A stretch of DNA of 64,000 nucleotides, taken from the NCBI RefSeq assembly GCF_900129555.1, contig NZ_FQWC01000009.1:124001-188000 (forward strand), in the 5' to 3' direction. Positions 58,225-64,000 of the stretch are shown here, piece after piece. The DNA is from Flavobacterium defluvii (GTDB lineage: Bacteria; Bacteroidota; Bacteroidia; Flavobacteriales; Flavobacteriaceae). Both the position numbers and the translations under genes were made by a program. Position 1 is the stretch's first letter. The number at the start of each line of letters is the position of its first letter. The notes under the pieces were generated by a model. The model saw only the letters and a program-made list of their open reading frames with translations, did not search any database and was not told the DNA's origin.

Positions 58225-58373
58225 TTTATACTTTATGTTTAAATAAGATGATAACTGGCTTATAACATACTGCATGAATGTTTTTCTACTCAAATGTAAA
58301 AAAAACATTATAAAAGTAAATGCATTTTAGTTTATAAGCTGAAAGAAAATTACTAAAATTCTTAAAATATTAG

Positions 58374-58529
58374 TTAATCGATTTTGTTGTCTAACGTGTC
58401 AACTTTATGAAAAAAGGCTTCATTTTGATCACGTCTGTCGTTTTCATCATCGCAGGGCAGCGCCTCGCAGCTATAGCTTAATATTGAAATAATAGAAACT
58501 ATTATTGAAATTGGTAAAATTATTCTCAT
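58374..58529 (-). CDS. Small putative lipoprotein
   Basis: 51 residues from ATG 58529. Hydrophobic signal ISIIVSIISILSYSC with lipidation Cys at about residue 21, then a short charged mature part ending DTLDNKID with a second Cys (ALPCDDE). The track's longer start (58580) adds a charged stretch without signal character. I do not recognise it; it stands alone between the regulator and AraC genes. Weak evidence for a real gene. Confidence 0.45.
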   Translation of the reverse strand: MRIILPISIIVSIISILSYSCEALPCDDENDRRDQNEAFFHKVDTLDNKID

Positions 58530-58687
58530 GTGTTTATGTTTTGGAGGTGATTTATTTAATTGAAAAGTATGATTATGCAATAAAATTCATTTACATAATT
58601 TTTTATTAATGTTGTATAATTCTCATGTAAAATCACTTACATTAGACTGTAGAAATCCAAGTGCTGTAAATAGAAATTTCCAATACT

Positions 58688-59497
58688 ATGAAACATTCAA
58701 AAAAGGGTGAATTTTACGGAGATACCAATAAGACGATTTACTTAGACGGAATTACTCTTACTGATACAGTTTACACGCATCCAAAAGTCGACTGGCATTA
58801 TCACGAACATGCTTATTTTACTTTTATTCTTCAGGGAAATGTTATCGAAGGAAATAAAAAAGAGGTTTACAATTGTAAGGCGGGAAGTATGTTGTTTCAT
58901 AATTGGCAGGACGCACATTATAATATAAAACCAGAAGGATTTACAAGAGGTTTTCATCTTGAAATAGAAAAGCACTGGTTTGATAATTTGAATTTGAACA
59001 GTGAAAGTCTTGAAGGAAGCAGTAAAATTTTAAACCCTGATATTAAACTATTGATGTATAAAGTTTTTCGTGCTTCAAAAGTAGAAACCAGTCCAGATCT
59101 TCCTACTCAAATTTTACTGCTTGAAATAATTTCGAAATTGCAGGATACTTTTAAATCTGTACAAGACAAAAAGCCAAAATGGGTAACAACACTCGATGAA
59201 CTTCTACATGAGGAATTTGCAGAAAACCTTTCCTTAGAATATTTGTCTTCGATATTAAACATTCATCCTATACATTTATCGAGAGATTTTTCTAAATATT
59301 TTCATTGTAATCTGGGAGAATATATTAGAAAATTAAAAGTCGAAAAAGCGCTTTCGCTGATGTCTTTCTCAAAACTGTCTTTTACCGAAATTGCTTATCA
59401 ATGTGGATTTTCAGATCAAAGTCATTTTAACCGATGTTTTAGAGAAATGAACGATCTGAATCCTTCAGAACATAAAAGAATACTTTTTAAGAAATAA
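58688..59497 (+). CDS. AraC family transcriptional regulator
   Basis: 269 residues. N-terminal cupin-like domain (about 20-150) with HYHEHAYFTFILQGNVIEG, which could bind a ligand. C-terminal two-helix-turn-helix AraC domain (about 170-265): LSLEYLSSILNIHPIHLSRDFSKYF, and LSFTEIAYQCGFSDQSHFNRCFREMNDLNPSEHKR, a full AraC signature. Probably controls the serine hydrolase gene 79 nt downstream on the same strand or itself. Confidence 0.92.
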   Translation: MKHSKKGEFYGDTNKTIYLDGITLTDTVYTHPKVDWHYHEHAYFTFILQGNVIEGNKKEVYNCKAGSMLFHNWQDAHYNIKPEGFTRGFHLEIEKHWFDNLNLNSESLEGSSKILNPDIKLLMYKVFRASKVETSPDLPTQILLLEIISKLQDTFKSVQDKKPKWVTTLDELLHEEFAENLSLEYLSSILNIHPIHLSRDFSKYFHCNLGEYIRKLKVEKALSLMSFSKLSFTEIAYQCGFSDQSHFNRCFREMNDLNPSEHKRILFKK

Positions 59498-59575
59498 TTG
59501 CAAATGTTAATTCTGTACAATTTTTAGTGAATGGAACAATCTAGTTTTGCTTTTCAATATCATAAAAATTAAATA

Positions 59576-61243
59576 ATGACACGATTACTATTATTTCTTG
59601 TAATATCTATCTGCAGTAAAATTACTTCTCAAAATGATTTGTATAAAACTGATACAATTGTTTATAACATTCATAAAACCAATATTGGTAAAATAACTTT
59701 CATGAACGGAAATATTCCGCTGGATCAATATAAAAATTCAGATATATTAAAATCTTTTGAACTCAAATACAAATCCGATTTGAATATCAGGGTCTTTATG
59801 GATAATTCTGTGGTAAATTATCTGCATCAGTTAGCGCCCGGGCTTCCTGCAGAAATTCTTTTAAAAAACGGAAATCTTCAATTTGCATTTTATGTTGACG
59901 GTAAATTGATTTATACAGAAAATATTCACCACGGATGCAATTTTGGATCTGGAGGAAATAAAAATACCTCAACAACTTTTAGAGTTCCGCTCACAAGCTC
60001 AAAAGGCGAAGACTGGTGGGCAATGTACATGTGGGAACGATTTAAGAATAATGGCGGAGACAAGGCTTTGACAGAAGGTGAACATCAACTAAAAATCGAA
60101 ATTAGACCGTATATTAAAGAAGAAGAAAACGGAGCAGTAAAAACGGGAAAATTAATTGCCGAAGGTCAGATAAAATTAATTATAAAGCCAATCGTATTAT
60201 CTAAACAACAAATTGAAGTACAAAAGATTCAGCCCGGAAGCGATTGGGAAATTTCAAATAAAACTTTTAATAAAAAGAAAATTGAACAATTGAATACGGC
60301 AATTGGTAATTATAATCTAAAAGAAATTACCAGCCTTGTCGTTATACACGATGGTAAACTGCTTCTCGAAGAATATTTTAACGACGCTGACAGAAATACG
60401 CTTCACGATACGCGGTCGGCAGCAAAATCATTTACTTCGACTCTAATGGGAATTGCTATTCAGGATAGTTTTATCAATAATGAAAACCAGACTTTGAGTA
60501 CATTTTATGATTTAAAAAAGTTCAATAATTATGAACCTAAAAAAGACAGTATAAAAATAAAAGACCTTCTTACGATGAGTTCTGCTTTTGAAGGATCTGA
60601 CATGAATGGAGATTCTCCTGGAAATGAGGATAACATGTATCCGACAGAAAATTGGGTAAAATTTGCTTTAGATCTTCCTATGGACAAAACAAAAACAAAC
60701 GGTGGTCAATGGGATTATTTTACAGCCGGGGTTGTTGTGCTTGGAGATATTTTGAATAAATCTACTCCCGAAGGTTTGGAGAAATTTGCTCAGGAAAAAC
60801 TTTTTAAGCCTTTAAATATTACCAACTATCAATGGCAGTATACGCCGCAAAAAGTGCCAAATACAGCCGGAAGTTTACAAATGACTTCTTTGGAATATGC
60901 TAAATACGCACAATTGTATAAAAATAATGGTGTATGGAATGGTAAACAGGTTTTAAATAAACAATGGATAGCTAAAACCTTTACAAGACAAATTCAAATT
61001 CCGGAAAGAAAAAATGAGTTTTACAGCTATTTGTTTTGGAATAAAACAGTTGAATTTGAAGGAAAAAAATATGAAACGTTTTATTGTGCAGGAAACGGCG
61101 GTAATCAATTTATAATTTTTAAAGAACTTCCTTTGGTTATTATCATTACTTCAAAAGCATATAATAAACCTTATGGACATCCTCAGGCAGAGAAAATTGT
61201 AAAAGAATATATTCTACCTGCTATTTTAAATTCAGGATCTTAA
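59576..61243 (+). CDS. Serine hydrolase of the beta-lactamase (class C) family
   Basis: 555 residues with a signal peptide (about 1-19). Residues about 20-210 form an extra N-terminal beta-rich domain. The catalytic domain follows, with RSAAKSFTST (SxxK, Ser near residue 280), WDYFTAGVVVLGD around the second Ser/Tyr region and NGGNQF near the end in place of the KTG box. Likely a periplasmic or secreted esterase or peptidase, not a true beta-lactamase. Follows the AraC gene. Confidence 0.85.
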   Translation: MTRLLLFLVISICSKITSQNDLYKTDTIVYNIHKTNIGKITFMNGNIPLDQYKNSDILKSFELKYKSDLNIRVFMDNSVVNYLHQLAPGLPAEILLKNGNLQFAFYVDGKLIYTENIHHGCNFGSGGNKNTSTTFRVPLTSSKGEDWWAMYMWERFKNNGGDKALTEGEHQLKIEIRPYIKEEENGAVKTGKLIAEGQIKLIIKPIVLSKQQIEVQKIQPGSDWEISNKTFNKKKIEQLNTAIGNYNLKEITSLVVIHDGKLLLEEYFNDADRNTLHDTRSAAKSFTSTLMGIAIQDSFINNENQTLSTFYDLKKFNNYEPKKDSIKIKDLLTMSSAFEGSDMNGDSPGNEDNMYPTENWVKFALDLPMDKTKTNGGQWDYFTAGVVVLGDILNKSTPEGLEKFAQEKLFKPLNITNYQWQYTPQKVPNTAGSLQMTSLEYAKYAQLYKNNGVWNGKQVLNKQWIAKTFTRQIQIPERKNEFYSYLFWNKTVEFEGKKYETFYCAGNGGNQFIIFKELPLVIIITSKAYNKPYGHPQAEKIVKEYILPAILNSGS

Positions 61244-61350
61244 TTTCAATTACATTTTTTAAACGTGGGAAATATGTAAATTAAAACTGTAATTATTTCG
61301 TCAAAATCTTTGTGAGCTCTGTAAATTGGGTTTTCAAATAATAATCAAGA

Positions 61351-63531
61351 ATGATGAAAAAATTACGAATTTCAATTATAAACATACATGGACTTTTAAA
61401 GGGATCGGGACTTGAAATTGGAAGAGATGCAGATAATGGCGGACAAACGAAATATGTTTATGAACTTGCTGAATTTTTATCCCAGCATGAAGATGTAGAA
61501 CATGTTCATTTGTTTACCCGATTAATTGATGACCCGGCCCTTTCTCCAGAATATGCTGTTCCGGTTGAAATTATCAATGATAAATTAGATATAAGAAGAA
61601 TTCCGTTTCTTGGAAAAAAATATAAATCAAAAGAACAGCTTTGGGAAGGGCTTGACACTTTTGTAAACGGCGCTATGCAGCATATAAAAATGCATAATAT
61701 TTATCCCGACTGGATTCATTCTCATTATGGCGATGCGGGTTATGCTGCAGCAGAATTATCAGCCGTTCTCAATATTCCTTTTGCTCACACAGGACATTCT
61801 TTGGGGTTTTATAAAAAGAAAAAACTTTTAGAAAATGGTGAAACCGAAGAAGAACTGGAAAAAAAATTTAAGTTTAAAGCCAGAATTGCTGCCGAAGAAA
61901 AAACACTCGAACTTTCTGAATTTATTGTTACTTCGACCGAACAGGAAATAGAAACCTATAAAGCCTATAAAAATTTCGGATTGGCAAAATACCACGCGAT
62001 TTCTCCGGGAATTGATACCAGAAAGTTTGTTCCTTATTATTTTCAGGAAGCGGATAATGATAAGCATTTAGAAGAAACACAACGAAAATACTGGGTTTCT
62101 GAGACTATTTCAAAATTTCTTACCAATCCGCATAAACCATTTATTCTGGCACTTTCCAGACCAGATCGTCACAAAAACCTTCATACACTTATAGATGTTT
62201 ATGGCAAAGACAAAGAATTACAAAGCATTGCCAATTTGGTGATTTTTGCAGGTATTCGTAAAGATATTGCCAAAATGCCAGAATCTGAAAAAGATGTTTT
62301 AACCGATTTGCTGTTGTTAATGGATAAATACGATTTGTACGGAAAAATGGCAATTCCGAAGAAACACGATGTCGAAAATGAAGTTTCGATTATTTATCGT
62401 TATGCGGCAGAAAAAAGAGGTGTTTTTGTAAATCTGGCCTTGCATGAAAATTTTGGTTTAACGGTTATAGAATCTGCCAGTTCAGGACTTCCTGTTGTGG
62501 TTACCAAAAATGGCGGACCATCAGAAATTATTCCTGTCTGCCAAAACGGAGAATTAGTTAATCCGCAGGATGAAAATCAAATCAAAAAAGCACTTTTACG
62601 TATTTTGACAGATGAAAATCAGTGGAAATATTATTCTAATAACGGCGCTATAAATATTCAAAAATATTACAGCTGGCTAAGCCATGTAAATCAGTATGTA
62701 GAATTGGTTAAAGAGAATTTATCACTTTCATCGGGAGCCGGAATAAAAAAACAGCATTATCCGAATATTAATATTGACCGTTTGAAAAGAAAAATTGAAA
62801 ATCTTTTAGTTTCGGATATAGACGGAACCCTGATTGAACCAAAATTAGATAATCCGGGGCTGAAACAATTAAAAGAGCATTTAAGTAATCGTACTGATAA
62901 AATGGCTTTTGCCATGGCATCGGGACGTAATTTAACTTTGGTTAAAAAAGTAATTGACGAAGAACAGTTTCCGCTTCCGGATTTTATCATTTGTTCTGTC
63001 GGAACAGAGATTTATTACACAAACGGAAAAGATTATATTCTGGACAAAGGCTGGGCAAAATTCCTTTCAGGACGTTGGAAAAGAGATGATATCGCAGAAC
63101 GCTTAAAAGAAATAAAATGGATGAAACTTCAGGAAGAAGAAGCTCAGAATCCTTATAAAATCTCTTATTATTACGAAAAAGAACATTACGATCACGATGA
63201 ATTAATCAGGGTTTTGGGAACGGGCTGGTATAAAGTAAATATTATTCCGAGTCACGGTTTGTATCTTGATTTTATACCCAAACGGGCCTCAAAAGGCAAT
63301 GCCATAAAGTTTTTGTGCCGTAAATGGAATATCTCATTATCGAATGTTATTGCCGCCGGAGATTCCGGAAATGATGTTGATATGTTTCGAGGTCCTGTAA
63401 AAGGAATTATCGTAGGAAACCGAAGCGCAGAACTTGCAGAATATGAAACAACAAAAAGCATTTATGTGGCCAAAACATCGGCTTCTGAAGGAATTTTGGA
63501 AGGATTAAAATATTATAAAATAATTAAATAA
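61351..63531 (+). CDS. Bifunctional sucrose-phosphate synthase/phosphatase
   Basis: 726 residues. N-terminal GT4 domains: INIHGLLKGSGLEIGRDADNGGQTKYVYELA, HSHYGDAGYAAAEL, HTGHSLGFYKKKKLL, ALSRPDRHKN, ALHENFGLTVIESASSGLPVVVTKNGGPSEII (nucleotide sugar binding). C-terminal HAD-IIB phosphatase (about 490-726): VSDIDGTLI (Asp nucleophile), AMASGRN, SKGNAIKFL, AAGDSGNDVDMF. So both UDP-glucose:fructose-6-phosphate transfer and dephosphorylation would occur in one chain. Nine nt before a GH32/43-like gene, which could split sucrose or be a transfer enzyme. Confidence 0.93.
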   Translation: MMKKLRISIINIHGLLKGSGLEIGRDADNGGQTKYVYELAEFLSQHEDVEHVHLFTRLIDDPALSPEYAVPVEIINDKLDIRRIPFLGKKYKSKEQLWEGLDTFVNGAMQHIKMHNIYPDWIHSHYGDAGYAAAELSAVLNIPFAHTGHSLGFYKKKKLLENGETEEELEKKFKFKARIAAEEKTLELSEFIVTSTEQEIETYKAYKNFGLAKYHAISPGIDTRKFVPYYFQEADNDKHLEETQRKYWVSETISKFLTNPHKPFILALSRPDRHKNLHTLIDVYGKDKELQSIANLVIFAGIRKDIAKMPESEKDVLTDLLLLMDKYDLYGKMAIPKKHDVENEVSIIYRYAAEKRGVFVNLALHENFGLTVIESASSGLPVVVTKNGGPSEIIPVCQNGELVNPQDENQIKKALLRILTDENQWKYYSNNGAINIQKYYSWLSHVNQYVELVKENLSLSSGAGIKKQHYPNINIDRLKRKIENLLVSDIDGTLIEPKLDNPGLKQLKEHLSNRTDKMAFAMASGRNLTLVKKVIDEEQFPLPDFIICSVGTEIYYTNGKDYILDKGWAKFLSGRWKRDDIAERLKEIKWMKLQEEEAQNPYKISYYYEKEHYDHDELIRVLGTGWYKVNIIPSHGLYLDFIPKRASKGNAIKFLCRKWNISLSNVIAAGDSGNDVDMFRGPVKGIIVGNRSAELAEYETTKSIYVAKTSASEGILEGLKYYKIIK

Positions 63532-63539
63532 GTAATAAA

Positions 63540-64000
63540 ATGTATTCAGGTTCAGGATTTAGCAATTGGGAAATTGGAGATGTTGATGTATTTATAGGCG
63601 AAAAAGGAATTCATCATTTATTTCATTTGATTATTCCCAATCATGATTATATTGCGCATGCGGTTTCAAAAGACGGACTTTCGTGGAAAAGGGTAAAAAA
63701 TGCTCTTTTTGTTGGCGATCCCGGCGAATGGGACGATGATATGTTATGGACGATGCATGTGAGCAAAAGATCAGACAAGAAAGGTTATGAAATGTACTAT
63801 ACCGGATTAAAGCGTCAGGATAAAGGAATTGAACAAAAAATAGGAAGAGCAGTTTCATCCGATTTAATTCATTGGGAAAAAGAAAATTTTGAAGGTTTGC
63901 CTTTTAAAAGTGAAGCACCGCATTATGAAAGTTTTTCAAATAATCCGCGGCAATGGATAAGTTTTAGAGATCCTTTTAAATATACTTATGAAGGAGAAGA
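63540..64000 (+). CDS. GH32/GH43-like glycosidase, 5' part, cut by window edge
   Basis: Starts with ATG at 63540, 8 nt after the sucrose synthase gene, open to the window end: at least 153 residues. No signal peptide. It reads MYSGSGFSNWEIGDVDVFIG at the start, a five-bladed propeller-like order (YIAHAVSKDGLSWKR, WTMHVSKRSDKKGYEMYYTG), and RDP in WISFRDPFKYTYE, where GH32 and GH68 enzymes carry the transition-state-stabilising Asp. Probably acts on sucrose or a related fructoside. Rest of gene not visible. Confidence 0.8.
   Translation, partial: MYSGSGFSNWEIGDVDVFIGEKGIHHLFHLIIPNHDYIAHAVSKDGLSWKRVKNALFVGDPGEWDDDMLWTMHVSKRSDKKGYEMYYTGLKRQDKGIEQKIGRAVSSDLIHWEKENFEGLPFKSEAPHYESFSNNPRQWISFRDPFKYTYEGE

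Noticed and set aside
59576..61243. Antibiotic-resistance beta-lactamase
   Set aside because: The KTG box and typical YxN are not evident, and the extra N-terminal domain points to an esterase/peptidase type.

Overview
The window is one AT-rich stretch (roughly one third G+C by eye) of a Bacteroidota chromosome, most likely a Flavobacterium close to the F. johnsoniae group. The evidence is the style of the proteins, near absence of Shine-Dalgarno sequences, promoters of the TTTG/TAnnTTTG type, a surface-lipoprotein signal of the flavobacterial SDDFE type, and many small palindromic intergenic elements. Nothing looks like a phage, plasmid, insertion sequence, CRISPR array, tRNA or rRNA. The first gene (SDR oxidoreductase) and the last gene (GH32/43-like glycosidase) are cut by the window edges.

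Region by region: 1-5.3 kb holds small redox and detoxification genes around a Crp/Fnr regulator (two short-chain dehydrogenases, DoxX-like, YceI, tautomerase, NTF2-like, nitronate monooxygenase), with a near-consensus CRP-type operator placed as for class II activation before the YceI operon. 5.5-12.4 kb is a sulfur/methionine region: a SAM-I riboswitch leads a 31-residue ORF, a TlpA-like thioredoxin and a class V aminotransferase; then come a medium-chain dehydrogenase and metN-metI-metQ, whose leader encodes a Met-Cys-Cys-containing peptide and an intrinsic terminator. 12.5-15.6 kb pairs a NarL-type regulator, a tiny predicted surface lipoprotein and a TPR histidine kinase. 16.6-20.9 kb is a stressosome-like operon (RsbR, RsbS, RsbT, a kinase-phosphatase fusion and a PAS histidine kinase). 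21-22.6 kb is an SDR with its TetR repressor and clear operators.

22.6-30.7 kb is an oxidative gene cluster on the minus strand: sorbitol-dehydrogenase-type small subunit, GMC oxidoreductase, VioB-type ferritin-like protein, ABM protein, a beta-barrel-like protein, a Dabb protein, a bicovalent-flavin BBE oxidase and a cupin. No product could be assigned; it is the best candidate for an undescribed pathway. 31.2-33.3 kb is a TetR/MFS efflux unit, 33.5 kb a DoxX gene, 34.1-39.0 kb a tripartite ABC/HlyD/TolC exporter. 39.2-45.1 kb looks like an exopolysaccharide unit (hybrid kinase, response regulator, YaiO-like barrel, HEAT-like protein, GT2 synthase). 45.3-47.8 kb has an NmrA/HxlR divergent pair and RidA beside a second Crp/Fnr gene. 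48.1-58.2 kb is a dense signalling operon on the minus strand dominated by a 2124-residue soluble kinase with 11 near-identical HAMP-type repeats. The last part has an AraC regulator, a serine hydrolase, a bifunctional sucrose-phosphate synthase/phosphatase and the glycosidase.

All functional calls rest on reading motifs by eye. No database search or folding program was run, so family names are recognitions and regulatory structures are hypotheses with stated tests.
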